From Candidatus Methanoperedens sp. (GTDB taxonomy: Archaea > Halobacteriota > Methanosarcinia > Methanosarcinales > Methanoperedenaceae): 64,000 nucleotides of DNA. The translations under genes and the position numbers were made by a program. Of the stretch, positions 18,648 to 27,589 are shown in pieces; position 1 is the first letter of the stretch; each line of letters starts with the position of its first letter. The stretch covers positions 1 to 64,000 of the forward strand of contig JAPMTR010000066.1 of assembly GCA_026552975.1 (NCBI GenBank). Reading direction: 5' to 3'. Below the pieces are notes generated by a model. The model searched no databases and was not told the DNA's origin. It saw nothing but the letters and a program-made list of their open reading frames with translations.

Positions 18648-18830
18648 CTATCTAATCATTAATATACGGGGATTTTTAAGTGGAATTGATATCATATTAT
18701 TATTGGTGTTAGTCATTTGATTTTGATTGGTATTCACTGCTGAAGCATCGCCATTCCTACTCTTGTTGGCGCTAAGTAATAGAACGAGAGCGAAAATTAT
18801 GATTACATTAATTAGTGATTTTTTTTCCAC
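18648..18830 (-). CDS. S1: small secreted or N-anchored peptide, GTG start
   Basis: This 60-residue peptide has an N-terminal hydrophobic segment (SLINVIIIFALVLLLSA), an Asn/Thr/Gln-rich linker and the tail ISIPLKNPRILMIR. The tail matches S3 (ISIPLEKPPFID) and S2. The start is GTG at 18830 with GGTGG a few bases upstream. It is the first gene of the three-module operon, 14 nt before A1. The function is unknown; the repeated linkage S-A suggests a role in export, anchoring or processing of A (inference). Confidence 0.6.
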   Translation of the reverse strand: MEKKSLINVIIIFALVLLLSANKSRNGDASAVNTNQNQMTNTNNNMISIPLKNPRILMIR

Positions 18831-19012
18831 ATTTCCACCGTATCCACTGATCCATCGTCAATTCTCAGATATAATCTTGAAGAGACAATTTATTTGCTTT
18901 TTAAGTTATTTATTGGTAGTATTAAATCTTGTGTTTTTGTTTTTGAAAATCTCAAAATTTAAGGCTTATTCTCACAACGCTTATCATATCATAACAGATA
19001 TTATTACCCATA
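18831..19012. promoter_or_regulatory. Divergent promoter region, surface operon versus deaminase
   Basis: These 180 AT-rich bases separate the leftward S-A-B-C operon from the rightward deaminase gene. Candidate TATA-like stretches are TTAAAAAG on the minus strand near 18900 and AAAATTTAAGG near 18955 on the plus strand. Both are weak calls by eye. This is the only place where the whole surface operon could share one promoter. Confidence 0.4.
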
Positions 19013-20308
19013 ATGGCAGACCTGATCATAAAGGGCGGAACTGTGCTCACGATGAGCGACAAAACCCCTGAAAAATGCGACGTAGTTGTAGAAAATGGTC
19101 TAATAACCTTCATCAAAAAAGATCCGCATGAAGAAGCTGATAAAATAATCGATGCAAAAGGCTGCTTTGTCATGCCAGGTCTTGTCAATGCCCATACACA
19201 TCTTGCAATGACCCTTTTCAGGGGATTTGCAGACGATCTTCCTTACAGGGAATGGATACAAAAGATCCAGGCAGCTGAGATGAAACTCACACCAGCTGAT
19301 GTCAGAAAAGGCGCGTATCTGGGCGCACTTGAAATGATAAAGTCCGGGACAACATCATGCGCTGATATGTACATACATATGGATGAAGTGGCATCCGTTG
19401 TGGAAAAAACAGGAATAAGAGCTGCACTTGGGTACGGTATGATCGAGGGATTAAATGAAGATCCCACAACAAAGCTCAGGATAAGGGAGAAATTCAATAG
19501 GTTCTGGAGCGGTACCGCAAATGGCAGGATCACCACAATGTATGCCCCTCATTCAGCATCCACATGCTCAAAGGGATTCCTTGAAAGAGTAAGGGATCTT
19601 GCCAGGAAGGAAGGCGCCAGGATCCATATACACATGCTTGAAACCGAAGAAGAACTGGATCTTATGAAATCAAATTACAACATGTGCTCAGTAAATCTCC
19701 TGGATACTATCAATATGCTTGGACCTGAAACACTTGCAGCGCATTGCATATGGTTATCAGATCATGACCTGGAGGTCCTAAAAAATAAGAATGTGAACGT
19801 CGTCCACTGCCCAACAAGCAATATTGCTCTTGGTGCCGGGGTCGCGCGAATTCCTGAAATGCTGGAAAAAGGGATAAATGTGGCCCTTGGCACTGACAGC
19901 GCTGCATCCGGGGGAAGTCTTGATATGTGGAAAGAGATGAGGACAGCGCAGATGCTTCATAAAATTAAGAACCCTCGTGCAATGCACGCCCCTGACGTCC
20001 TTGGAATGGCCACGATAAATGGCGCAAAAGCGCTGGGAATAAATGCAGGAATCTTAAAAGCCGGATGCTTTGCGGATATAATTATTGTCGACCTTAAGAA
20101 ACCGCAGTTTGTATCAGCTGATCCTGTAACAGCCCTTGTGAATGGAGCATCAGGATGCGATGTGAGAACCACGATCGTTAATGGGAAAGTGCTTATGGAA
20201 GATCATGTGTTGATGGAGCTTGACGAGGAGAAAATAATCGAGGATGCCAGAAAAATAATCAGGAAAATCTGGTCAGGTAAACCCATACTGCAAAAAATGT
20301 CCCAATAA
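19013..20308 (+). CDS. dadD: 5'-deoxyadenosine / MTA / SAH deaminase
   Basis: This 431 aa cytosolic amidohydrolase deaminates the adenine ring of 5'-deoxyadenosine, methylthioadenosine or S-adenosylhomocysteine, by-products of radical-SAM and methyltransferase chemistry. Visible metal-site motifs are HTHLAMT (about 63-69), HMLETEEE, AAHCIW and LGTDSAASGG. The length and the opening (MADLIIKGGTVLTM) fit the MtaD/DadD family; in methanogens the homologue is called 5'-deoxyadenosine deaminase. The exact substrate cannot be read from sequence. It is divergent from the surface operon and its last 50 bases overlap the 3' end of the convergent membrane-subunit gene, which is compact but not unusual. 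Confidence 0.88.
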   Translation: MADLIIKGGTVLTMSDKTPEKCDVVVENGLITFIKKDPHEEADKIIDAKGCFVMPGLVNAHTHLAMTLFRGFADDLPYREWIQKIQAAEMKLTPADVRKGAYLGALEMIKSGTTSCADMYIHMDEVASVVEKTGIRAALGYGMIEGLNEDPTTKLRIREKFNRFWSGTANGRITTMYAPHSASTCSKGFLERVRDLARKEGARIHIHMLETEEELDLMKSNYNMCSVNLLDTINMLGPETLAAHCIWLSDHDLEVLKNKNVNVVHCPTSNIALGAGVARIPEMLEKGINVALGTDSAASGGSLDMWKEMRTAQMLHKIKNPRAMHAPDVLGMATINGAKALGINAGILKAGCFADIIIVDLKKPQFVSADPVTALVNGASGCDVRTTIVNGKVLMEDHVLMELDEEKIIEDARKIIRKIWSGKPILQKMSQ

Positions 20309-20603
20309 CCGTAAGCCCCCAGAACAATATTTTCTGTGCCCTGTCCGATATTCCAAAATCAATAGCAAATACCCTGAAACCATTCAATGCATGAGGAAGC
20401 ACAAGCAAAAATAAGATCAAGACTGCAGTTCTACCTGACAGGAAAAGTGTATTTGATAAGAAATCAAATGGTGTCTTAATATATGAAAAATGCAGCCACC
20501 AGACATGGATCAGCAGGTAAATAACAAGCAAAAATCCCGTAATTCGCTGTAGCAACCATGCCCACATTCCAGTTCCGTATCCTCTTTCCTTTTCCATAGT
20601 CAC
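20259..20603 (-). CDS. sdhC: Succinate dehydrogenase/fumarate reductase membrane subunit (SdhC-like)
   Basis: This 114 aa protein has three hydrophobic helices. The first is preceded by LLQRITG and carries H33; the second leads into PHALNGFRVFAIDFG with H71. This is the pattern of b-type cytochrome anchor subunits of complex II, with H33 and H71 as likely haem ligands (inference). It would pass electrons between quinone and the iron-sulfur subunit at the membrane. The frame starts at a GTG that overlaps the sdhB stop (GTGA); an ATG two codons later is an alternative. Only one anchor protein is present, whereas many complexes have two. The 3' end overlaps the convergent deaminase gene by 50 nt. 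Confidence 0.8.
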   Translation of the reverse strand: MTMEKERGYGTGMWAWLLQRITGFLLVIYLLIHVWWLHFSYIKTPFDFLSNTLFLSGRTAVLILFLLVLPHALNGFRVFAIDFGISDRAQKILFWGLTVIGTFFAVWVYLTRFS

Positions 20604-21355
20604 CTGAATACTTTTTTCATTTTATTTAATATTATGGCTCTTATGGATCCTGTAATGGCATTTGTGGGAGGAACCTGTTTGGGGCATACTTCAACACAGC
20701 GATAAACGTGGTTGCAGGCCCAGACTCCCTGTGGTATATCCAATCTTTCCAGCATCCTATCGCCATTTTGGTATCTTGAATCAGCATAGAACCTATACCC
20801 CTTCGCAAGAGCTGCAGGACCAAGATAATTCTTATTTCTTGAAGAAACGGGACATGATCCATAACATAAGCCACACAGGATGCATGCTGCATATTTATCG
20901 ACTTTATTAACTTCACCCTGTGACATTTTATTCTCTTTACCTTTTGTATTACTTTCAAACCAGGGTTTCATATATTCATAATTCTTAAAAAATGGGTTCA
21001 TGTCAACGATCAGATCTTTGATAAGAGGAAGATTCGGGAGTGGTTCTATAAGGATCTCATTTCCTGTTTTTATAACAGGTTTTGCGATAGGACCATACGC
21101 TGATATCGATAATACGTTCTCTCCAACGATTTCAGAAACCTGGGTGCGACAGGCAAGTCTGAGTTTCTTATTTATCATCATGGCACATGAGCCACAAACC
21201 GCTCCCCTGCATGAATACCGAAATGCAAGGGTACTGTCTTCTTCATCCTGTATCTGGAAAAGCGCTTCAAGGACAGACATATGAGGTTTTAGTTTCACTT
21301 CAAATAGATCAAATCTAGAATGCTCCCCATCAGATCTTTTTATTTTAAATCTCAT
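20600..21355 (-). CDS. sdhB: Succinate dehydrogenase/fumarate reductase iron-sulfur subunit
   Basis: This 251 aa protein has an N-terminal plant-type ferredoxin domain with C49, C54, C57 and C69 (CRGAVCGSC ... C) for a [2Fe-2S] centre. The C-terminal domain has CILCGLCYGSCP and CNHVYRCVEVCP for the two other clusters. It relays electrons between the flavoprotein and the membrane haem/quinone. It is translationally coupled to sdhC downstream. No flavoprotein (SdhA) gene is next to it: the upstream neighbour is a divergent DUF362 gene. SdhA must then be encoded elsewhere, or the pair serves another dehydrogenase. The family assignment is firm; the direction of catalysis is not visible. Confidence 0.9.
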   Translation of the reverse strand: MRFKIKRSDGEHSRFDLFEVKLKPHMSVLEALFQIQDEEDSTLAFRYSCRGAVCGSCAMMINKKLRLACRTQVSEIVGENVLSISAYGPIAKPVIKTGNEILIEPLPNLPLIKDLIVDMNPFFKNYEYMKPWFESNTKGKENKMSQGEVNKVDKYAACILCGLCYGSCPVSSRNKNYLGPAALAKGYRFYADSRYQNGDRMLERLDIPQGVWACNHVYRCVEVCPKQVPPTNAITGSIRAIILNKMKKVFR

Positions 21356-21473
21356 AATATATGAATTAACTAGAATCGATACAGACTATTGTTTTGTGTC
21401 TATTAATATTTTTGTTTGAGATAAGTTATATATTTTCCCAAAATCTATATCTGATGCTGGAAATGGAGAATAT

Positions 21474-22352
21474 ATGGTAAACGTAGGTGTTGTAAGAAAA
21501 AAAGACATAATTGAATCTGTAAAGACCTCTGTAGAACTTGCCGGGGGCATGAATATAAAAAAGAACTCCACTGTTTTGATCAGGCCGAATGCGAACTCAG
21601 CCGATTTCCCACCTGGATCCACAAATCCTGAAGTACTAATAGGTGCAATTCGCGCTGTAAAAGAATACGATCCTGCAAAGATCATCATAGCTGAAAAATC
21701 AATGACCACACTTGATACTATAAAAGTGATGAAATACCTGGGTTTGTACCAGGCTGCTGAATCAGAAGGCGTGGATGAGATAGTATCTTTTGAAGATGGG
21801 GGCTGGAAGAAAGTACATCCTTCAAAAGCAAGTTCCTGGCCTCACGGGTTTTCAGTCCCAATTATACTTGATACCATTGATTATATGGTTGCACTCCCGA
21901 TCGTAAAAACGCACTGGACAGCGTTGTTTACCATGGGATTAAAATCCCAGATCAGCATTACCTCAGATCCTGACAGGAGACAGCTCCCTCATGGACAGAA
22001 CAACGATGAACTCTTCGGTAATATGATCGCAGAGGCAAATCTTGTACATAAACCTGATTTTTACATAACAGATGCCACGAAATGTTTTGTGACAGATGGT
22101 CCAAATGTCGGGACATTGCGAGAACCCGGTATTGTCATGGCAACAGGGGATGTTATCGCAAATGATGTTGTAGGCCTGGCACTCCTAAAAACCCTGGGTA
22201 CGATCGATGATATCCAGGACAATTCAGTATGGGACCAACCCCAGATAAGAAGAGCTATAGAACTTGGTCTTGGGGTAAAGAGCAAAAAAGAAATACAGAT
22301 CAAAAGCGATGGCGTAAAAGAGATCGAGAGTATCAAAGAAAATATGTTATAG
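21474..22352 (+). CDS. DUF362 domain protein
   Basis: This 292 aa soluble protein matches the DUF362 pattern: VLIRPNANSADFPPGSTNPE early on, an AKIIIAEKS strand, then YMVALPIVKTHWTALFTMGLK and VTDGPNVGTLREPGIVMATGD. Members often carry an extra ferredoxin domain; none is present here. The biochemical function is not established to my knowledge. GGAG lies 7 nt before the ATG, and a TATA-like gttatatatttt sits about 40 nt upstream. It is divergent from sdhB and about 60 nt ahead of the M24 peptidase genes, with which it may be cotranscribed. Confidence 0.8.
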   Translation: MVNVGVVRKKDIIESVKTSVELAGGMNIKKNSTVLIRPNANSADFPPGSTNPEVLIGAIRAVKEYDPAKIIIAEKSMTTLDTIKVMKYLGLYQAAESEGVDEIVSFEDGGWKKVHPSKASSWPHGFSVPIILDTIDYMVALPIVKTHWTALFTMGLKSQISITSDPDRRQLPHGQNNDELFGNMIAEANLVHKPDFYITDATKCFVTDGPNVGTLREPGIVMATGDVIANDVVGLALLKTLGTIDDIQDNSVWDQPQIRRAIELGLGVKSKKEIQIKSDGVKEIESIKENML

Positions 22353-22414
22353 GTCATTCATGGCATCTTTGAATCCGAAGGTAATATGTATAATAATTTA
22401 CCTCATATACCAGA

Positions 22415-23563
22415 ATGAAATTGAATATTCCTGAAGCACAGGCATTTATGATGATCAGCGAGAGCGAACACAACGCTGATATGTATTATGCCAGCGGGTT
22501 CCTTGCCTATGATCCCTTTATTTACCTGAATTCCGGTGAAGAGAAGATCCTGATCTCGGACATGGAACTGGGAAGGGCCACAAAAGAATCAAAAGTACAG
22601 GAAGTGATCCCGACATCCAGGTTTAATATTATGGAAAAAATGCGAAAGACCGGGGATGCAGATGCTGCATATATTGAAATGATCCTGGAATTTTTAGGAT
22701 CCTTTGCCCTGGATCGGATCGCAGTTCCCCACAACTTTCCTGTCCAGCTTGCAGATAGTCTTCGGACATCTGGTATCCAGATACTCCCGATAAAAAGCCC
22801 GCTTCGTGAAATGCGCGAAATAAAAAGCAAAAAAGAGATTGGTGCGATCCAGTATGCCCAGAAAGCCGGTGAAAAAGCGCTGGCAGAAGGTATTAAAGCC
22901 ATAAAGAATGCGACGAATAGAGGGGGTGTTCTCTATAATAAAAACACACCTCTTAAAACTGAGGATGTAAGAGCAATTATTGATGTGTCCCTCTTATCGA
23001 TGGGGTGTGAGGCGCCGGATATTATTATTGCATGCGGGCGTGGTAGCGCTGATCCCCACTGGAAAGGAGAAGGAGCACTTCTTGCGGATGAACCCATAGT
23101 CATTGACATGGTACCCCGTTCGAAAAAAGAACGGTATTATTCTGACATGACAAGGACAATTCTGCATGGCACACCAGTTGATGAACTTAAAAATATGTAT
23201 GAGGCAGTGCTTGATTCTCAATCAGCCGCGATCAATAAGATAAAAGCAGGGGTCACAGGCGCACAGATACATAATGTCGTATGCGATGTGCTGGAAAGTC
23301 GGGGTTTTGAAACTTCCAGGAGCAAGAACAAAGAATTCACTGAAGGCTTTATCCATTCAACCGGGCATGGCGTTGGACTTGACATCCATGAAGGTCCTAG
23401 CCTCAGTGAGAGCGGAAAAGAATTAAAAGCAGGGTGTGTGGTAACTGTTGAACCGGGATTATACTACAGGAGCATTGGCGGGGTGCGTCTTGAAGACGTC
23501 GTTGTAGTTACCAAGAGCGGATGCAAGAATTTAACTATGTTTGAGAAGAATCTGGTGGTATAA
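22415..23563 (+). CDS. M24 family peptidase, Xaa-Pro dipeptidase-like
   Basis: This 382 aa protein has an N-terminal creatinase-like domain (1-130) and a C-terminal pita-bread domain with the five metal ligands of the family: two Asp in IDMVPR...YYSDMTRT, His in [14 protein letters not shown], and Glu in VEPGLYY and RLEDVVVV. It would cleave N-terminal residues before proline, releasing amino acids in the cytosol. PepQ and PepP types cannot be separated here. Its stop codon shares one base with the start of the methionine aminopeptidase gene (TAATG), so the two M24 genes are coupled. Confidence 0.85.
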   Translation: MKLNIPEAQAFMMISESEHNADMYYASGFLAYDPFIYLNSGEEKILISDMELGRATKESKVQEVIPTSRFNIMEKMRKTGDADAAYIEMILEFLGSFALDRIAVPHNFPVQLADSLRTSGIQILPIKSPLREMREIKSKKEIGAIQYAQKAGEKALAEGIKAIKNATNRGGVLYNKNTPLKTEDVRAIIDVSLLSMGCEAPDIIIACGRGSADPHWKGEGALLADEPIVIDMVPRSKKERYYSDMTRTILHGTPVDELKNMYEAVLDSQSAAINKIKAGVTGAQIHNVVCDVLESRGFETSRSKNKEFTEGFIHSTGHGVGLDIHEGPSLSESGKELKAGCVVTVEPGLYYRSIGGVRLEDVVVVTKSGCKNLTMFEKNLVV

Positions 23564-24438
23564 TGACCGAAACTGATGAAATAATCGAAAAATACAGACT
23601 TGCAGGAAGGATACTCTCAGAAGTTCGAGCACAGACGGCAGAAAAAGTAATTGAAGGTGAAAGCCTTCTTATGGTTGCGGAATTCACAGAAAACCTTATC
23701 CGGGAAAAGGGAGGAAAACCGGCATTTCCCGTTAATATATCACGAAACGACGAGGCAGCCCATTCAACCCCATCCCTTAATGATAAAGCAGTCTTTGGAA
23801 AAGACATTGTCAAACTTGATATCGGTGTCCACATAGATGGATACATTGCCGATACCGCAATAACGGTTGACCTTTCCGGAAATCCAGAGTTGGTCAAAGC
23901 CGCAGAAGCTGCTCTTGAAGCTGCGATAAATTTCATTCATGCCGGCGTTAACACATCAGATATCGGGGGCGTCATAGATGAGACCATTACTTCTTTTGGC
24001 TATAAACCCATAATTAACCTTACAGGACACGGGCTTGCACAGTATATCCAGCATGCTCCGCCAGCGATCCCAAATAAGAGAATGCCTGGCGGGGTAATTC
24101 TTAAAGAAGGTGATATAATCGCGATCGAGCCCTTTGCCACAAATGGCGCTGGAAAAATACACGATGCGGGAAGCGCAGAGATATATCATATTGTTTCTGA
24201 AAAGCCAGTCAGGCATCCTTCCGCAAGAAAGCTTCTGGTCGAAATTGGTAAATATAAGACCCTCCCCTTTGCAAAAAGATGGCTCGGTGAACGCATTGAT
24301 TTTGCAATGATGGCTCTTGTAAGGGCAAATATCATCAGGCCATACCCAATACTCAAGGAAGTGCAGGGCGGCCTTATCTCGCAGGCAGAACATACCGTTA
24401 TTATTACAAAAGAAGGATGTGAGGTTATTACCAGATGA
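23563..24438 (+). CDS. map: Methionine aminopeptidase, type II
   Basis: This 291 aa protein is the archaeal type II enzyme that removes initiator methionine cotranslationally. Ligands are visible in LDIGVHIDGYIADTA (two Asp), TGHGLAQYIQH (His), AIEPFATNGAG (Glu) and GLISQAEHTVI (Glu). The helical insertion after the GHG motif typical of type II enzymes is present (about 195-255). It starts one base inside the preceding peptidase gene and its last four bases (ATGA) open the next gene. Confidence 0.92.
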   Translation: MTETDEIIEKYRLAGRILSEVRAQTAEKVIEGESLLMVAEFTENLIREKGGKPAFPVNISRNDEAAHSTPSLNDKAVFGKDIVKLDIGVHIDGYIADTAITVDLSGNPELVKAAEAALEAAINFIHAGVNTSDIGGVIDETITSFGYKPIINLTGHGLAQYIQHAPPAIPNKRMPGGVILKEGDIIAIEPFATNGAGKIHDAGSAEIYHIVSEKPVRHPSARKLLVEIGKYKTLPFAKRWLGERIDFAMMALVRANIIRPYPILKEVQGGLISQAEHTVIITKEGCEVITR

Positions 24439-25229
24439 ATATTTCGAAGATAATTTTATCCCTATTTCTTATTTTTTCTTTGATCGATCCTGCAATAGCC
24501 GGTACCCGGTGGATAAATAATATAACTGTAAATGAATATAATATCACGTGGAGTTACACAGAAAGCTTTTCAGGTCATGATTCAAATGTTTATAAGGTCG
24601 GGATTGATTCGATCCTTGGAAATAATGATAGTTTCATAAGTGCCTGGGAACTCCTCAAAGCAGACAAAGAAGTGCGTACAACATTTAAAAGCTCATTAGA
24701 AACTGAAATGGACATAAAGATAAATAACGAAACTTCAGGGGTCGAATTGATCGATATTGATTCAACATTATCGCAGGCTACTATCGGAGACATTAATAAC
24801 ACAGATACAATAATTAACACATATAATGTCACCTACAGATTAAAGGACAGTATTTTCAATTCAAGCACCATCTGGTTCCTCGGGGAATCATATTCACCTG
24901 TTACCCTTGTATTCCCACAGGGGATCGAAATAAAAGAAGTAACTGGAATGACAAATGCTTCAATTAATGCAGATCCACATCCAGAAATAAGCGGATTTTT
25001 CAAAGAACTATCAATGGATAGAGGAGAAATATTGCTAACGGTCGAAAAGAACGTATCATTTTTCGAAGACAAAATAGGGATCTTAACGCATAATACTTCT
25101 ACCCTGAAAGATGAAAATATAACTAAACCTTATTCCTGGATATCATCAACATCAAGTAAACTGAGCATTATCGGGATTGGAATTATATGTATTATATTTA
25201 TATATGTATACAAATTACGGAATAAATAA
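24435..25229 (+). CDS. Unknown membrane-anchored extracytoplasmic protein
   Basis: This 264 aa protein has a signal peptide (ISKIILSLFLIFSLIDPAIAG), an Asn-rich exported region with many N-x-S/T sites, and a C-terminal transmembrane helix (about 240-258) followed by KLRNK. The topology is therefore outside with a short cytoplasmic tail. It overlaps map by 4 nt (ATGA), an odd operon partner. I do not recognise a domain. It is convergent with the UPF0146 gene 26 nt away. Confidence 0.7.
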   Translation: MNISKIILSLFLIFSLIDPAIAGTRWINNITVNEYNITWSYTESFSGHDSNVYKVGIDSILGNNDSFISAWELLKADKEVRTTFKSSLETEMDIKINNETSGVELIDIDSTLSQATIGDINNTDTIINTYNVTYRLKDSIFNSSTIWFLGESYSPVTLVFPQGIEIKEVTGMTNASINADPHPEISGFFKELSMDRGEILLTVEKNVSFFEDKIGILTHNTSTLKDENITKPYSWISSTSSKLSIIGIGIICIIFIYVYKLRNK

Positions 25230-25255
25230 ATCTGGAAATTAAAGATCATAAGAAA

Positions 25256-25657
25256 TTATATCTGATATAAATAAAATCTCGCCTTCTTATAATTCACCAG
25301 GGAGTATTCTTTAAAATATTTCCTCAGATCTGCTTTTTCACTCCCGAACGGTCGTATGATAAGGTCTGATCCTGTTTCCTTTGCAACCTTTGCGATCGCA
25401 TCCTGGATATCTATCGGGGGTCTTACCGAATAAATAAGTGAAGCATTTCGATATATCCCCATATCAGGATTGAAGATATCGTCTATGCAAAATTTTACAC
25501 CTGCAAAATTTTGTGGATTGATATCAGTGACCACCACATCTAATTTGTCCCTGAACAGGAGCGCTACCTGGGGAAGATTTCCAACCCCTACCTCTATAAC
25601 TTTATTCCTGTAATGAGTAATGATATACTCAGCAAGGTCTTCATAGTCCGGGATCAT
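25256..25657 (-). CDS. UPF0146 family protein
   Basis: This 133 aa protein has a small Rossmann-like fold: VIEVGVGN resembles a SAM-binding glycine loop and DVVVTDIN the following acidic strand. The length and motifs fit the archaeal UPF0146 family, which looks like a shortened methyltransferase; activity is not established to my knowledge. It starts 2 nt after the stop of the m5C methyltransferase gene, so the two are likely translated together. Confidence 0.75.
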   Translation of the reverse strand: MIPDYEDLAEYIITHYRNKVIEVGVGNLPQVALLFRDKLDVVVTDINPQNFAGVKFCIDDIFNPDMGIYRNASLIYSVRPPIDIQDAIAKVAKETGSDLIIRPFGSEKADLRKYFKEYSLVNYKKARFYLYQI

Positions 25658-25659
25658 AA

Positions 25660-27021
25660 TCAGTATATTTCCTTCTTCCCTATAATTGCACCGAAAAAAC
25701 CATCTGTATTATGTATATGCGGCATTGACCTGAAAAAACCGTCCTTATCCATGAATTTGCTGAAAAGATCCGGATTGATCGAAACTGCCGGAACTTTTTG
25801 AAAATCATGGTTTTCTTTCAGAAAACCATAAATAATATCTTCATTTTCCTCTTTGCTGATCGTGCAAGTGACATAGACCATTAAACCTCCGGGTTTTACA
25901 AACCTGCTATACTCACTTATTATTTCCTTTTGTTTCAAAGCCAGCTGATTTATGTCATTTTGGCTCAAATGCCATTTTGAATCCGGATTCCGTCTGAAAA
26001 CCCCCATGCCAGAGCACGGTGCATCTATGAGAACACGATCTGCCATTTTATTATATTCATTTAAATCATCCATGCTTACGGTTTTGATATTGAATGCTCC
26101 GGCTCTTGTCGCCCTTTTTCGAAGGTTTAAAAGTTTTGCAGGTGACAGGTCAGAAGCGATCACTGTTCCACGATTCTTCATCAGTCCAGAAAGGAACAGA
26201 GATTTTCCACCATTGCCCGCGCACGCATCGATGACAAGTCCGCCAGGTTTTGCTCCAGTTAACATTGTAACAAGCTGGCTTCCTTCATCCTGCACCTCAA
26301 AAAGTCCATTTGCGAAGGATTCGGTCTTGAAGATACCCTCTTTCTTTTCAATGACAAGACCAAATGGAGAAAACTCAGTCATCGAATTAGAATAACCCTG
26401 CGCTTCAAGTGCATATTTTAGCGATTCACGATCTGATCTCACAGGATTCAATCTTATTGTTAATGGCGGTTCAATGTTGTTGGCACAACATAGCGATCCC
26501 ACTTCTTCTATTGATTGCAACTCTGTGAGCCATTTATCCACTATCCAGCGCGGATGAGAGTGATACACGCAGATATAGTCAATGGGCGCTTTTTCCCTGT
26601 CCTGAAAAACGACATTGTCTTTGTTTCTCAACACAGCTTCAACTGTTCGTTTTACGAAGCCGCCCAGCTTCCTGTCGTTTGCGGACATCGCCACCGCATT
26701 ATTTAAAATTCCCGCTGCGGATATGTCCATAAAAACAGACTGGTATGTACAGATCCTGATCGAATTGAGAATATCCATATTTATATTTGATATCCTGGCG
26801 CTTGATGCGTGTTCAATTATGTGATCGATCCTTCCAAGATGACGCAAAATTCCATATACAAGTTCAACTAAAACTCTTTTTTCATCTGATGAGAACTCTT
26901 CTTTCCGGAAAAGCTCACCAATTAGGATATCCGGATATTTCCTGGCTGTAAATATCGAATTAAGAAGCCAGAGAACCGATGAATAAATCCTCTGCCTGAT
27001 AAAAACATTATTCTTTTTCAA
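25660..27021 (-). CDS. RsmB/NOL1/NOP2-type RNA m5C methyltransferase
   Basis: This 453 aa protein has an N-terminal NusB-like helical domain (about 1-150) and a C-terminal SAM methyltransferase. Visible motifs are VIDACAGNGGKSLFLSG (SAM), IDAPCSGMGVFRRNPD and VTCTISKEENE, which supply the two cysteines used by m5C enzymes: one nucleophile, one releasing. The target would be rRNA or tRNA; the architecture is closest to bacterial RsmB (Sun). It overlaps the ZPR1 gene upstream by 14 nt and lies 2 nt before UPF0146, forming a minus-strand run SepF-ZPR1-methyltransferase-UPF0146. Confidence 0.88.
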   Translation of the reverse strand: MKKNNVFIRQRIYSSVLWLLNSIFTARKYPDILIGELFRKEEFSSDEKRVLVELVYGILRHLGRIDHIIEHASSARISNINMDILNSIRICTYQSVFMDISAAGILNNAVAMSANDRKLGGFVKRTVEAVLRNKDNVVFQDREKAPIDYICVYHSHPRWIVDKWLTELQSIEEVGSLCCANNIEPPLTIRLNPVRSDRESLKYALEAQGYSNSMTEFSPFGLVIEKKEGIFKTESFANGLFEVQDEGSQLVTMLTGAKPGGLVIDACAGNGGKSLFLSGLMKNRGTVIASDLSPAKLLNLRKRATRAGAFNIKTVSMDDLNEYNKMADRVLIDAPCSGMGVFRRNPDSKWHLSQNDINQLALKQKEIISEYSRFVKPGGLMVYVTCTISKEENEDIIYGFLKENHDFQKVPAVSINPDLFSKFMDKDGFFRSMPHIHNTDGFFGAIIGKKEIY

Positions 27022-27589
27022 AAATGATCATACCGGTCTTAAGGCAGTTCGCCTCTTCCTGTGAAAGTTCCCTGTGTGTTGCTCTGTCAGAAATTATAGC
27101 GCTGTTTCCCAGGGGGTCTTCAATGATAACAGTGATTGAGAACTCTCCTGCCTTGATCTTCTCGATATTTTGAAGCAATTCCCTTGCACGCTCGATATTG
27201 TCTTCCTCGTTCCATCTTATTACCATCTCAAGGATATCCACGACCCTGTCAAGAACACCTTCAATATTTGAAATAAATGACTCAGAAGCAGGTCCAGGCT
27301 CAATATCTACACCAAGTTCTGGTATTCTTATGGTTCCTGAAGTTGAGCGAACCACGCGGGCATCAATGTCATCCCTTGTCTTTATTTCCATTTCATAATG
27401 AACTGGTTTTTTCTGTGCAAGTATTAAGGTATCAGTGAATCTAAAACCGCATTCACACATTGAAGTAATATGCATTACTTCGCCAAAAAAAGGAATATTA
27501 TCCTGTACCCAATTAGTTATAATTTCCTTGCCACAAAGAGGGCATACGCTTCGTGTTACGTTTAATATATGACTTGATTCTGAGTTCAC
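27008..27589 (-). CDS. ZPR1-type zinc finger protein
   Basis: This 193 aa protein has an N-terminal zinc finger (CPLCG ... CECG, about 17-46) followed by the ZPR1 beta domain (IRIPELGVDIEPGP, then SFISNIEGVLDRV). Eukaryotic ZPR1 binds and helps fold EF1A; the archaeal single-module proteins are related, so a translation-factor chaperone role is possible (inference). It overlaps the sepF stop by 4 nt and the methyltransferase start by 14 nt. Confidence 0.85.
   Translation of the reverse strand: MNSESSHILNVTRSVCPLCGKEIITNWVQDNIPFFGEVMHITSMCECGFRFTDTLILAQKKPVHYEMEIKTRDDIDARVVRSTSGTIRIPELGVDIEPGPASESFISNIEGVLDRVVDILEMVIRWNEEDNIERARELLQNIEKIKAGEFSITVIIEDPLGNSAIISDRATHRELSQEEANCLKTGMIIFEKE

Noticed and set aside
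1-18830. Mobile element as carrier of the triplicated module
   Set aside because: No transposase, integrase, terminal inverted repeats or tRNA target site is visible; tandem duplication explains the layout.
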